64,000 bases of DNA from positions 188,001-252,000 of the forward strand of contig CAUYUJ010016072.1 in the NCBI GenBank assembly GCA_963575745.1, written 5' to 3'. The notes under the pieces are model-generated. The model did not search any database. It had not been told where the DNA came from and was given only the letters and a program-made list of their open reading frames with translations. Below are positions 40,190 to 51,344 of the stretch, piece after piece. The translations under genes and the position numbers were made by a program. Origin of the DNA: Prorocentrum cordatum. Taxonomy: Eukaryota > Sar > Dinophyceae > Prorocentrales > Prorocentraceae. Position 1 is the stretch's first letter, and every line of letters begins with the position of its first letter.

Positions 40190-40700
40190 TGTCCGTGAAA
40201 CCCCAGGACGTATCATGGAGTTCCAAGATGTCCCAGGAAGCACCAGGCGAGCATAGGAGGCTCCTCGAGACCACATGAAGCCCCAGGATGCACCAGGAGG
40301 CTCCAAGGAAGTGCTCAGGAGCCCCAGGGTGGCCCAGGAGATCCCAGAGCGACCCAGGAGGCCCGAGGAGGGCTCGCCAGGAGACCCCAGGAGGTCCCAG
40401 GAGGCCCTGAGAGTCCCCAGGAGACCCCAGGCGGCCCCACGAGCGCCCAGGAGCCCCCAGGAGGCCCCAGGAGGCAGGAGGCACCAGGAGGCCTCACGAG
40501 GCTGTGTCCGGCATGTGGTTCTGGCCGTTGGCACAGGAGAGGGGGCGAGGTATAGGAGGGGGAGGAGTAGGGGGGAGGGTGGGTCAGGGGAAAGGGGAGG
40601 GGGAAGAGAAGGAGGAGGCTGTGGGAAGGGGCTTGGGCAGAAGAACAAAGAGAACGGGAAGGGGAGCGAGGATTGGAAGACGGATGGGGTTGATTGCATC
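40190..40700 (+). repeat. AGGAGGCCCC array and purine tract
   Basis: CCCAGGAGGCCCCAGGAGG-type words every 12-15 bp to about 40500, then a purine-rich tract (GGGGGAGGAGTAGGGGGG) at 40545-40680. Reading the other strand gives GGGCCTCCTGGG, a relative of the dispersed GGGCCTCTTGGG array. Confidence 0.7.
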
Positions 40701-40985
40701 TAAAATATTGCGATTGCGTTGAGTTTCCTCAGAGCATCGCAGACTGCCAACGACCCCGCCGCCCCTCACTCTTATCCGCAATTGTTTGGCTATTGCATTT
40801 GCGGCGTTTCATGGCCATGTGCTCGTGCATACACACATACATATATAGAGAGAGAGAAGGATTGAGAGGGCGAGAGAAGGATAGAGAGGGAGACAGAGAG
40901 AGACACAACAAACAATACCTTTGGCCCATCCCGCCACTGTGCCTGAGTTGTGGGTATGAAGCCTATTGGTTGTACGTTTGGATCT
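40701..40985. other. Spacer with a GA-rich run
   Basis: ATATATAGAGAGAGAGAAGG and GAGAGGGAGACAGAGAGAG at 40842-40903. No gene. Confidence 0.6.
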
Positions 40986-41580
40986 CGTGGAACGTCTTTC
41001 GAGGGCCTCTTGGAGGCAACTTTGAAGCCTCTTGGGGGCTGTTTGGGAGCCTCTTGGGGCCTCTTTGGGGCATCTTGGGGGCCTCTTGGGGCCTCTTGGG
41101 GCCTCTTCGGGTCCTCTTGGTGCCTCTTGGGCCCTCATGGAGGCCTCTTGGGGCGGAAGGCTCGGATTTTCGCTTCGTGTTCCGTATGTTGGGCCCCTTT
41201 GGGGGCCGTCTTGGTGGGCCGTCTTGGGCGCATCTTGGACCGTCTTGGGGCGCGGTAGGCCGTCTTTAGGCCCTCTTGGAGTCTTATTGGGCCGTCTTGG
41301 GGGCCTCTTGGGCCGTCGTGGAGCGTCGGAAAACAGGAAAGGCGAAACTGCCCAGATTCTTAGAGGACCAGTGGGGAATTACTGATTGTTGTCTCTTGGA
41401 GCCCTTCCAGGAGGGCTCTTGGAGGCCCCCTTGGCGTCTTGGAGACCTCTTGGGCGGTCCTAGGGCCATCTTGGGCGTCTTAGGGCGATCGTTGGGCGAC
41501 TAGGGGCCCTCTTGTGCCGTCTTGGGAGCCTCTTGGGTCCCTTTGGGCCCATCTTGGGGCCTTCGTAGGCCCGAGAAAGC
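40986..41580 (+). repeat. GGGCCTCTTGGG array, longest copy
   Basis: GCCTCTTGGGGGCC, GCCTCTTGGGGCCTC and GCCGTCTTGGGC words repeat with a period of about 13 bp through 41000-41300 and again at 41395-41570, interrupted by a non-repetitive piece near 41330-41390. Confidence 0.75.
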
Positions 41581-42654
41581 CATGCGACAAGTCTTTCCAG
41601 AACTCAGGGGGCACGCGGGAAGCCTCGAGAGATTTGGCATTTCTGGGTCCGGAAAGGATTCTGAGGACACGCCCTCTCCTTGCCCAGAGGTACGGTGGCG
41701 GATATGCACATACACACGGAATGCGTATGTATGTGTGTGTGTGCACGTGTTTATGTGTATATACATATGGACATGCAACTACACGTATCGATACGAACGT
41801 TTACATATGTTGGTTTGTATGTGTGGGTCGAAAGCGCCTCTTGTCAATCACCGCCGGCTGCCCTCATGGACGCGCGGGTGTGGCGAGGAGAGGGGAGCGG
41901 ATATTGTGCGGGGGACAGATGGCGACGCGAGGGCAAGGGGCAAAGGCAGCGGCAGGAAGTCATAAGTACCCAGCAGTTTGCGGCAAGTCCCGCCACCGTG
42001 CCAGCCCAGCACAATTAGTGGCGATGGCTTGCGGGAGGGGCGAGCAGGAGACCGTGTTTGTGCTCTCTTGGGACGTTGTGGGGCCCTCTTTTTCCGTTTC
42101 GGCGGGTGTCTTGCGGCCGATTTTGGGCCGTCGTGTGTCGTCTACGTGTTCTCTAATGCTGTTGTGTTTCCTTCCACAGGTTTTCTTGGTTCAGCTTCGG
42201 GCCGTCGTGGGCCGTCTGCGGGTCTGTTAGGTTTTGAGGCCACATTTGAGGATTAGCAATAGAGTTGGCAAGTTCGGGGGCTTTGTTAGGATCATTTCGG
42301 AAGCCTGCACAGCCGCAGGGCAGTCTGGAGTTACAGGGAACCTGAACAGGCAAGGCATGTTGGTCCATCTTGGCGGCCTTGGCTGCCTGCCTCGGCCGTC
42401 TTGGAAGTTCGTTCGGGAGCGCGAGCAAAATGTTTATTACGAGGGGTCGTAGCTGAGCCCCTGGCTTTTGAATGAGGGGTGTGGACTTCGGGAGCGCGGA
42501 TCTGCTGCTTTTGAAAGGAGACGTGGCCTCGGGAAGGCAGGGAGCACGCGAAACGTTATTGGAAGAGGTGGGGTGGGGGGCATTTCTAGAAGATTACATA
42601 AACAGTATCAGGTAGTTCTTGGCATGCTACCACGCTTCGGCGTGCCAGAGGGCA
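41581..42654. other. No gene recognised
   Basis: Includes a GTATGTATGTGTGTGTG-rich piece (41725-41825), a copy of the GCGGCAAGTCCCG module at 41975, and a weak GGGCC/GCCGTCTTGG array to 42420. Confidence 0.5.
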
Positions 42655-42870
42655 CGGGGACGGACAGCGAAGGGAGGTGGAGGAGGAGGAGGAGGAGGAG
42701 GAGGCGGGAAGGGAGGCGGAGGCGGATGAAGAGGCGAATAGGGGGTCATGGCGGCGAAGAGGTGGGAGGGAGGAGGGGGGAGGAAGACTGTGGAGGCGGC
42801 GGAGGGAGAGGCAGGTGCGGAAGTGGAGAGGGTGGGGAGAGAGCGGACGCGGGAGAGGGGGGGAGTGGAG
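42655..42870 (+). repeat. Homopurine tract (GGA)n-like
   Basis: GGAGGAGGAGGAGGAGGAGG core at 42678-42705 inside 200 bases of nearly pure purine. Poly-Glu or poly-Pro frames derive from it. Confidence 0.85.
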
Positions 42871-43550
42871 GACAGAGGGCAGCAGGCATCTTCTGCCTCA
42901 GGTAAGTCGGCAGTCGTTCGCGAGCCTCCTCTCTCCGAGCTCTTCTGTGATAGTCCACTGGCCCCTTTCAGCTGAAAATGCGGCCCTCCTCTCCCTGCCT
43001 GTACTCGCTCCTGTTTGTGCTCTGCTCCCGCAGCCATGGACCGCACGCCTCTCGACGTCGGGCATATCTTATCACGCTGCCCCTGGATTGGAGAGAGAGA
43101 GAGAGAGAGAGGGAGACGTGTCTCATCTCGTTGCCACGTGCGGGTATGTGTTGTGTTCGGCCTCCTCGTCTCTTTCTCGTCCTCCTCGTTCCCCTCCTCC
43201 CACCCCCTCCGTGGCTCTTGCCTCCTCCATTCCTCCTCGTCAGCGTGCTCAGACGGGGAAGGGCCTGCGGCAGCGGCTTGAGCAAGAGAGCGAGACGAGG
43301 GCTGCATCGGGCCGCGTTGGCTGGCGGCGCGCACAAAGGGGTGGCGCCACGGGGGCTGCCTTTTGAGAAGGCATGGTGGCTCTCAGTAGGCAGGGACCTT
43401 CTTGGAAGATCTCCCCGAAGTCTCGGAAGGCCCATCCCCTCGCGCCACCCCCTGTGCGTGCCGCCCAAAAATAGGATGGCCGGCGGAGCGAGCGCGTTCG
43501 GGAGTCGGGTCTTCGAAAATCAGGACATCGCAAGCTAGGATCTTCCAGCG
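42871..43550. other. No gene; GA run and pyrimidine tract
   Basis: A (GA)n run at 43090-43113 and a pyrimidine-rich tract at 43155-43240. Frames on both strands lack support. Confidence 0.5.
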
Positions 43551-45100
43551 ATGAATGGAGAATCATTCGACCAATGGCGGCAGCTTTCTGTGGTGCCCCA
43601 ACACCCTGGCTTGTCAGAGTCCTCGCTTTTCGGGGCCTTGAGAGAGTGCAGGTCGCATCTCGGTCCGCGCGCACAAGTCACCCTTTGGTGCGCGGCGACC
43701 CCGCTCGGCATGGTCCCGCCTGGGAGCAGGGAGCAGGGGGCGCGCGGCGGCGGCACCCATGAGAGACAGGGTTTGGGCCGCACTAGCGGGGCCGTAGTAA
43801 CGTAGAGATGGGGTTGGAGGGTCGCGCCGCTTTGCCGATGCATCGGCGATGCGCAGCGGCGCGATCCAGGAATCCAAAGCCCGACATAGCAGATACCCTC
43901 GCCGATGGGGCGCAATCCTCCGCCCCCATCTGATCCGAGCCTAGTCTGAGCGACCTGTGCACGAGTGACAGGCGCGCTGCCCGCCCTTGCGAAGCCTAGG
44001 GCCGCACTGGCAGTTGATGGCTTCAGAAGTCGCAAGGGAGATGTTTGCCCGGAGGCCGGTTGCGATAGAACGCAGTGAAGACGCCAATGCAGATTTGGCC
44101 CGTGCACAGTTATGCGGAGAAGGAAGCCGGCCGCAGAGCGAGGGAGAGATGCCCACCGATACCGACGATCTCCCTCTGCTTGGTGACGAGGGCCACCCGT
44201 GCCGCCTTTTTGGGCTTCATGGGGTGCCCTCGTCGCCACGGCTGGATCCGCCTCGGAATCTTGATCAGAGCGCGCATCGGCCAGGTATCGCACGCAGAAG
44301 CAGGGTTTGACGATCGACGGTCTGGATTGGGAACCATTCTTTGGCAAACGCCCACGGAGCTCACGAACCGTGCATCGGGCGCCTTGCTCAGCCGAAATGG
44401 ATGGACAGCATCTAAACGCTACCCCCACCGCCCGCTCGCGATTTCTGAGCTGAGCCCCCGACCGTGTCGCAGGGCCTGCTCCACTGGCACGGAGAAGGCT
44501 CACATGTGGTTGCTTGTTGTGCAGGTGTGTGTGTGTGTTGTTCGTCCTTGTCCTGCCCCGCCGCCTCAGACCTCCAACATAGTGTTTTCACAGACCCCAC
44601 AGTGCGTAGCGGTTTGGAGGGCAGGATTGTGTCCAGGTTGGCCCCTGAGGGCCTCCAGGCCTCCTGGCAATCTCACTGCTTGGTAGTGCCTCTACGGTGC
44701 TGCGAACTCTACGGGCGTTGGCCAGAGGAGTCTTACGGCCTCTGGCCGATGGGCCGTTTGCGGATTTTGACGTGGGGAAAGCGTGTCGTCTCTTCCTTTC
44801 CTTCGTCTTTGGAGGTTGGTTGGTTGTTGCTTGGTTGGCGAAGTGCGCGTCGTTCTGTTCTCGCTCTTCGCCCGTGGTGCACGTGTCCTAGGCTGCAAGG
44901 GGCGCTTGGTCAGAAGGGCCGTGATTCAGTGGTGCAAAGCGCCTGCGTCTACCAGGCGCTGGCTCTGGAGCGCAGGGCGTCGGGTCAGCTCGCCGCCTGG
45001 GTTGAACTGCCCACTTCTCGACGAGCCGAAATCCTTCACATCAGTAATTTTGGGTCTCGGACCCCACAGGGCGGTTTTTCACGTTTTCCATTCGACGTTC
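43551..45100. other. No gene recognised; one dispersed repeat copy
   Basis: Frames of 322 codons (minus) and 203 codons (+) overlap and neither reads convincingly as protein. 44275-44207 on the minus strand is a copy of the dispersed repeat (DQDSEADPAVATRAPHEAQK). Confidence 0.45.
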
Positions 45101-45669
45101 CATGAAGCCCGATGTCATTCCGAGGCCGCGCGTCGAACGTTTTCGATGGCGCGTCGCGTTATGCGATGTCACGTGCGTTGGGGTCGTCAAAGGCTTGCGT
45201 GCTTGTTGCGGATCGGTTGATGTGGGCTGGGGTTTCTCAGGATTGTACATTTGCTTTGCGCTGGGGCGGTTTCGACCCCCATCCCTGGCTGATCCACCCC
45301 GCGGGTAACGTCGCAGGAAGAGTTCGATCATTTCGTTCGTAGTGCCAGCGATGCTGTCGCGGACATTGACCGCGCCACGGGGGGGGGTCGTCCAGAAATT
45401 TCCTACCATATTGCAGTGTTGGTTCTTCGTTTTGAAGAGACACCGCCCCGCGTCATTCCTTCCGGCCCCCTCCCTCGTCCTCCCTCTTCGCGTATCTGCC
45501 CCTGCTCTCCGCGTGTCTCCGTCGTCATCGTCCATCGTCATCGTCGCCATCACCATCATCATCAGCATCATCAGCATTCTCGCCGTCTCCATCATCAATA
45601 CCACCACCATCCTCATCAACATCATCAAAACACCCCCCTTGTTCCCCCGCGTCTCTGCTTCGCCACATC
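45101..45669. repeat. Spacer and (ATC)n tract
   Basis: CATCATCATCAGCATCATC-type words at 45540-45632, preceded by a pyrimidine-rich stretch. No gene. Confidence 0.6.
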
Positions 45670-46115
45670 CCCCGCAAGTCTCGTGGCCTTGTGAGGTGCT
45701 CCACCGAAGGCCCCATCGGCAGGGTCCTTAGTGCGCCGCCCAGCCCATGTCGGCACGCCCCTCAGACGCTTCGTGTCCCCATGAGGAGCTCATCGGAGGT
45801 CCCGGCGGCAAGGTCCACATGCCGTCGCCCAGGCCACATTGATGACACCCTCAAACATTTCGTGCCCCTATAGGCAGCTCCACCAACAAAAAGGTCCCAG
45901 CGGCAGGTTTCCCAGGCCGCCGCCCAGCATATTTCGGCATACGTTTCACACGCTTCGTGGCCCCACGGGGAGCTACACCGACGGCCCCACAGGCAGGGCC
46001 CACAGGCCGCCGCCCAGCCCATTCCGTCATACGCTCACAAGCTTCGTGGCCCCATTGGGGAGCACCCCCGATGGCCCAAGCGACAGGGTCCACATGCCGT
46101 CGCCCAGCCCATGTC
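45670..46115 (+). repeat. Satellite of about 90 bp, four to five units
   Basis: CTTCGTG or TTTCGTG recurs at 45769, 45858, 45953 and 46042. Each unit has GGTCCACATGCCGTCGCCC or CCACAGGCCGCCGCCC, CAGCCCATNTCG, a CNCACNCGCTTCGTG block and CCCCATNGGGAGCTNCAC. Units differ by 15-25 percent by eye. Confidence 0.8.
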
Positions 46116-46164
46116 GTCCACGAGTGGCGCCCAGCACGGCTCCAAGAGCGCCCCAAGAGGCGCC

Positions 46165-46375
46165 GAGTAAGTTGCACCCTCATGCAAATAGTTTTTGTCA
46201 CTTGTGGGGGTCCTCTTGGGGCCCTCTTGGAGCATTCTTGGGGCCCTCTGGGAGCGTTCTTGGGGCCTTCCCGGGGCCCCAGTGGGCCCTCGGAGGGCCC
46301 CAAGAACGTTCCCCGAGGGCCCCAAGAGGGACCCCCCAAAGTGGTACAAAGAATTCGCGCGAACGTGCAATCTGT
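46165..46375. repeat. Foldback (long imperfect inverted repeat)
   Basis: The left arm (about 46165-46265) and right arm (about 46288-46375) are imperfect reverse complements for roughly 85-100 bp: GTTGCACCCTCATGC against GCGCGAACGTGCAATC, TTTTTGTCACTTGTGGGGG against CCCCCCAAAGTGGTACAAAG, and GCATTCTTGGGGCC against GGCCCCAAGAACGTTC. The loop lies near 46276. The arms embed GGGCC-type words, but their match extends into flanking non-repeat sequence. Confidence 0.65.
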
Positions 46376-46899
46376 TGTAGGCCTTTCGGGGCCCTCTGGG
46401 AGCTCTCTTGGGGCCCCCATTGGTGGCGCCTTGGGGCCTTGGGATGGCTCCAAGAGGCTTCGGGATTGCCCCAGACCGCCACAAGACAGCTCCGAGACGG
46501 CCGTCGAGCACCACGGGTGAAAGCAAGTGAGGCTAGGGAACAGGGCCTCTGGTAAGCCGCCACTGCGCCCCCTGGACTACCCAGACAGCGAGGGGACCTG
46601 AAACGCCCTGGGGCTCCAGGGGCCCCAGATTAGTGAAGTGAAGGTTTTTGCCATGCAAGCACCCCGAAATTCTTCACTTCACTAAACCGGACCCAGGACG
46701 AACTCGCTACGCTCCAGTCCCGCGGGAGATCCAAGACTCCCGCCGCCGCCCGGGGACGTTGCTGCATTGCGGTGCTCTGGTCACTGTTAATGGCTTCCGC
46801 GGGCTGCAGCGGCTCACTTCCATGACTACCCCGACTCACGAATCCAGTGGTTGGTCTGGCTCTATGGGTTGGTTTCGTTGTGTCGGTTGATTTTATGCT
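46376..46899. other. GGGCC-type spacer and a perfect stem-loop
   Basis: A GGGCCCTCTGGGAGC array continues to about 46500. TTAGTGAAGTGAAG (46630-46643) and CTTCACTTCACTAA (46672-46685) form a perfect 14-bp stem with a 28-base loop. No gene. Confidence 0.6.
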
Positions 46900-47160
46900 T
46901 GGTTGGCGGTCGGTGGATTTCGCGTTGTTCATTGGTGTCGTGAAGTGATTTGTCGTTTGGTTGGTCAGTGCCGTTTTGTTGATTCGTGCCGTTTTGTTGG
47001 TTGGTGTCGTTTCGTTGGTTGGTGTCGTTTTGTTGCTTGGTGTCGTTTTGTTGCTTGGTGTCCTTTTGTTGGCCGGTGTCGATTTGTTGGTTTGTTGGTT
47101 GGTGTCGGTTTGTTGGTTGGTGTCGTTTTGTTGCTTGGCGTCGTCCTGGCGGCGTGGCCG
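46900..47160 (+). repeat. 21-bp tandem array (GTCGTTTTGTTGCTTGGT-like)
   Basis: About twelve units of 20-21 bp of the form TTGGTGTCGTTTTGTTGG. The minus strand reads NDTNQQNDTKQQ, a seven-residue repeat, within a longer 311-codon frame; no conserved domain accompanies it, so it is treated as repeat. Confidence 0.8.
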
Positions 47161-47329
47161 ATAATCGGCGGCCTGCAATGGCGCCAGGATTTGTTTCGGG
47201 CCAGCCTTGATCGCCCTCATCATTCTCATATTCGTCAGCGTCAGCACTCGTCGCCCCCATCCGCGCACACATGCGGCCCTGGTACGGCTCTCACGCGGCC
47301 CTGCGAAGGCCTTCACTGTGCTCCCCAAA
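47161..47329. other. Spacer, nothing recognised
   Basis: Non-repetitive GC-rich DNA between two arrays. Confidence 0.5.
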
Positions 47330-47970
47330 GCTTTCTGAGGGGCCCCCCAGAGGCCCCAAGAGGGCACTGGAAATTGTCGCTTCCAACTCCGCCAGGCGGA
47401 GGTCAACAAGGGTCTCACTGGTGCACTTCCAGGAATCGTCGTTCGATCCTCTTGGGGCCCTCCTGGGGCCTTCTGGAGCCGTCTTGGAAGCTCCGAGCGG
47501 CTCCATGAAGGCGCCGGGCGATATCGCTTCCAATTCCGCCAGGTGGAGTTAGACCAGGGGCTCACTGAGGCCCCTTTTTGCGCCCTCCTCTGCCTTTGAA
47601 AAAGCCCCGATGGGGTTCTTCAGTGCCGTCTTAGGGCCCCTAAGAGGCCTCCAGTAGGGTATTGAAGTTATCGCTTCCAACTCCGCCACGCGGAGTTGAA
47701 CCCAGGGCGGCTCTCTATGGCCCTTTCGGGGCCTTCTTAGAGCTTTTCTGAGGCCCTAAGTGGGCCCTGGGAGGTGTCATTTTCACGGGCGTTGAAAGTG
47801 ACACCGCGGAGGGCCCTCTTGGGCCCTTCTTGGGGCCTCTCTTGGGTCCCTCTGGGAGCCCTCTTGGTGCCGCCCTGGGGCCTTCTCGGGGCCTTCTTGG
47901 AGCCTTTCTGGTGCTCTTTAAGTGGGCCCTGGGAGGTGTCACTTTCACGGGCGCTGAAAGTGACACATCG
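47330..47970 (+). repeat. Array of about 147-162-bp units, each carrying a hairpin
   Basis: The first three units each carry the near-palindrome AACTCCGCCAGGCGGAGTT or a variant (47385, 47532, 47679; spacing 147). The next two carry a different stem, GTGTCACTTTCA with CGGGCGC loop and TGAAAGTGACAC (47773-47805 and 47935-47966; spacing 162). Between stems lie GGGCCCTTCTTGGGGCCTC-type words. In the three AACTCCGCC hairpins the changes are partly compensatory (AATTCCGCC pairs with GGTGGAGTT through G-T). Confidence 0.75.
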
Positions 47971-48654
47971 AAGGGCCCGCTTTCCCTCGTAGCGCTGCCC
48001 GTGGCCGGGGCATTGTGCAGCGCATCCCTCGTCGAACGTATTTTGTCGGACGCGTGGTCGAATTCCGCCAGTTCGGTCGAGATGGTGGTCAAGCGGTTCG
48101 GTTGCAATGTAGCCATGCGGATCTGAGCTTACCATTTCTTGCCATTTTGGCGGGGATCGCAGGAGCGTTTGTGTTGTGATCAACTGTGCTCGATATATCC
48201 AGCGGCAGCGTTTCATCCCAATATATTATTTTGAAAAAAGTCAGCAGGGGCCAAATTGCTGATGTGAAGCAACATAGGTCTCGTAACTTCCATCATGCAC
48301 GACGTGCCTGTCTGGGGCGGCGCTCTAGCCAGGTTGGTCCACGGAGAGGATTCAGTTTGGGCCAGCCCAGCGGCGCCGACGGTCCCACGTGCCCATTGGT
48401 GGCGCGAGAGCGTTGTCCCGAATCACGTGTGTGAGGTCAGCCAAATCATGGGTTCCCCGTGCGCGGGCCCCAGATCTTTCGACCCCTTCCTGGAGACCCG
48501 TTTCTCACCGCGGGTGGTCGTGTTGAGGGCCCTCGAACGGTTTTACAAACACCAACGCCGCGTCCGTTTCAAGACAATCGTCGTCTGGGTCCCTGGGGAG
48601 GACACGAGGGGTCGCCCTCGTCCGCCTCGTATTCCTGGTCGTCTCCCTCCTTGT
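47971..48654. other. No gene recognised
   Basis: Two + frames (242 and 94 codons) begin here but run into the CTC array and are not supported. Confidence 0.45.
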
Positions 48655-48711
48655 CGTCCTCCTCCTCCTCCTCCTCCTCCTCCTCCTCCTCCTCCTCCTC
48701 CTCCTCCTCCT
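48655..48711 (+). repeat. (CTC)n microsatellite
   Basis: About 57 bp of pure CCT/CTC triplets. Confidence 0.95.
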
Positions 48712-48755
48712 CTTTGTTCTCGTCATTCCTCCTCTTTCCGTGATCATTTTATCTC

Positions 48756-50175
48756 GTGTTTGTCCGTATGGTCCTTGCTCCTAGACCTTGTCCTTCGGCG
48801 TACCCCGAGACCCTTGGCTCACGGGATAACATGGCGGGCGCGAGGGACTTGGGGGAGCAAGTCTCTTGGCTCGCGGGGAGATGGCTGCCGGAAGCGCCTC
48901 GGCTGGGGGAGCTGCTTCTGGCTGTCGGCAAGCGTTGCGAGGTGTCGCTGGTGCGCATGCGGCCGCCGACATCCTCGTGACCAGGCTCTAGAAGCAGCTC
49001 GCGGCAGTCGAGCGGAAACGTAATCGTGTCCAGGTGTTTCTGCTCGGGGGGGTCGGCCCCGACCGTGGGAGGAGGAGGTGCTGCGCCGTGATCGCACTGC
49101 TCGCCCTGCCCTCCGAGCTCTTGTGCAGGGGCCCACCTCGGCTTCGCACGCTGGTCGAATGCGACGAGATGTGGCCCTACACGCTGCCACCTAACTACCC
49201 TGGCGAGCTCGCTCCTCTCTCGGTGTGGCGTCGGTCGCAGCGTGGACTTCGTCCCGCAGCTGGCGGTCTTCGTGCTGATGCCCTTCGTTTTTTTTTCCTG
49301 GGGCTGGTCGGCGGGGGCCGCTTCCCCAAATGCCTCTGTGTGCGGGCGCGGCCATCGTCCTCTCGTCCCTCTTTGGAGGTGCCGCCCAAGTGCGCCATGA
49401 CCGGCGCTGGCGGGCCTGATGGGGCGGTCGGGGAGGAGACCGTCGGCGGCCACGTGGAGGAGGACGTGGAGCTCGTAGGTTTCCCCAGCGCTGCAGATCA
49501 TGTGGCTGTTTTCGATCGGGTCTCGGGCGCTGCGTGGTGGAGCGCTCGTGATCACATCGATCGTGCTTGGCTTTGCGAAGGTCCTGTACGTCAGCAAGGC
49601 GTGGAGGCGGCGTCCGCGTCCAGCGCCGTGCCTTCCCAGATGCCCTACGTCGAGCCCGAGTCGCAGTCCGACGTTGAAGATGACCGACCTTGCCAGGTTC
49701 TGGAAGCGGTGGATGGGTGGCTGGAGGCGTTCGGCAGGCGTTCGGTGAAGTCTTCACGGTTGAGGTCGGCGCCGCTGGTTGTGGAGATTCGGTCGTTGCA
49801 GCAGCCACGGCGGCAGCCGTGACGGCGGACGCGACAGCGGGCATGCCCGTGAGTTTCCAGGCAGCAGCGGCGGCGGCCTTTCCGGCATTGCAAGACAAGG
49901 CAAGGCAGCGTATTGATGCTCCTCGCGAGGCGGCTACGGGGTCTGTGCTTTCGGGCCCAGCCGCGGTGCGATGTGCGAGGTGCCAGCGGCGATTTCAATC
50001 TTCTGCGCCGGGCGCCGCGCGCTCGGAGGTGACCACTTCGTGGTCTGCCGTAGGGGTGATCCGCTGCCTTGCGCGTGTCGTTCGGAGTCGGCCTGTGTTT
50101 CGAGCGCCTCTTTCTGGACCCGGTGCGCGTGTACTATTGTGCTGGCGTCCGGCCAGTGCCGCCGATCCGGGGCGC
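48756..50175 (+). other. Unrecognised coding-like region
   Basis: + frames in succession look protein-like: MAGARDLGEQVSWLAGRWLP and APRLGELLLAVGKRCEVSLV (48830-48960), then 49380-49820 with DGAVGEETVGGHVEEDVELV, FPSAADHVAVFDRVSGAAWW and VLEAVDGWLEAFGRRS, then an Ala-rich segment near 49790-49930. The frame changes more than once. No domain is recognised. Its position 1.2 kb before the YR element and its acidic, Ala-rich style make a retroelement gag relic possible, but this is a guess. The minus strand also holds long frames (282 and 235 codons) that read as shadows. Confidence 0.35.
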
Positions 50176-50179
50176 TCCA

Positions 50180-50472
50180 GATGATGATAATGATGAGGAT
50201 GAGGATGAGGATGAGGATGAGGATGAGGGTGAGGATGGTGAGGATGGTGAGGATGGTGATGGTGGTGATGGTGATGGTGATGGTGATGGTGATGATGATG
50301 ATGATGATGATGGTGATGCTGATGACGATGATGATGCTGCTGCTGATGATGATGATGATGATCATGATGATGATGATCATGATGATGTTGATGCTGATGC
50401 TGATGATGATTATTATGATGATGCTGCTGATGATGATGGTGGTGGTGATGATGATGATGTTTATGATGATGT
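50180..50472 (+). repeat. (GAT)n tract, about 290 bp
   Basis: GATGATGATGAGGATGAG grading into GATGGTGATGATGATG and back. Poly-Asp, poly-Met and poly-Ile frames derive from it. Confidence 0.95.
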
Positions 50473-50489
50473 ATATCATGGTAATGGCC

Positions 50490-51000
50490 ATGGGGCCATC
50501 GTCGGCGTCTTGGACCGATTGTTCGGTGATTCGGGGCTTGCTTGGGCCGTCTTGGGGGCCTCTTGGGACCCTGTTGGCCCGTCTTGGGCTTCTCTTGGGC
50601 TCGAAAAAGTCATGCGGGAACATTCCAGGGGCCCCAGAGGGCGCGCGGGGACCCTCAAGAGATTAAGAGCTTGGGGTCCGGGCCCATTAAGAATCCTCAG
50701 GCTTGAGGACTGAGGCTCAGGGGATTGAGCAAGGGACCTGGGGATGCCTCTTGGGGGTTGTTTTGGGGCCTCTTGGGGCGCCTTTCGGGCCTCTCAGGGG
50801 CCTTCTGGGGCCTCCTGGTGGCTTCTTGGGGGCCTGTGGGTTCCCCCGCCCCCGAGCACTAGTTACATGCGTCGGGAATGGCGTCCCCCCCTCCCCTTCC
50901 AGAGCCTCCTGGGGGCTTCTTGGGGGCCTGTGGGCCCCCCTGCCCCCGAGCACCAAATGCGTCAGGAATGGCGTCGCCCCCCCCCCCCCCCTCTGCACAG
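50490..51000 (+). repeat. GGGCCTCTTGGG array with a 94-bp tandem duplication
   Basis: GCCGTCTTGGGGGCC words at 50530-50620 and 50745-50830. The segment GGCTTCTTGGGGGCCTGTGG through GAGCAC and GGAATGGCGTC is tandemly duplicated (GAGCAC at 50854 and 50948). A C run follows at 50980-50992. Confidence 0.65.
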
Positions 51001-51344
51001 CGAAGCTTGACCGAGCTCAAGTCCACGCTTTCAGAAACTCACACGCCGGATCGGCGGATTACGTCGAGGACGCGTAGGGAAGCGGGGAGAGCAGCGCAGT
51101 GGCAACATTGTCCTTTCTCTTGGTCCTCGAACTGATCCTCATCGTTATCAACCTCATCCTCTTCCTCCTCCTTATCCTCTTATCCTCGTAACCCGCCGTA
51201 TCCTCGCAATCTTCCTTCATCATTATTCATCATGTTCCTCCTTATCCTCGTAATCGTCATCGCCCTTCCGCCTTATCCTTTCCCTCCTCTCCCCCGCCCT
51301 CCTGCTCGTCCCCACCGTTGTTCCTCTCTTCCCGTCCTCAGCGC
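51001..51344. other. Pyrimidine-rich flank left of the YR element
   Basis: CCTCATCCTCTTCCTCCTCC-type DNA at 51115-51335 with TTATCCTC words. No gene. The element begins at 51345. Confidence 0.6.

Noticed and set aside
46630-47565. 311-codon minus-strand frame with NDTNQQ repeats
   Set aside because: The repeat is a direct consequence of the 21-bp array and the flanking text has no domain; a repeat protein is not excluded but not supported.
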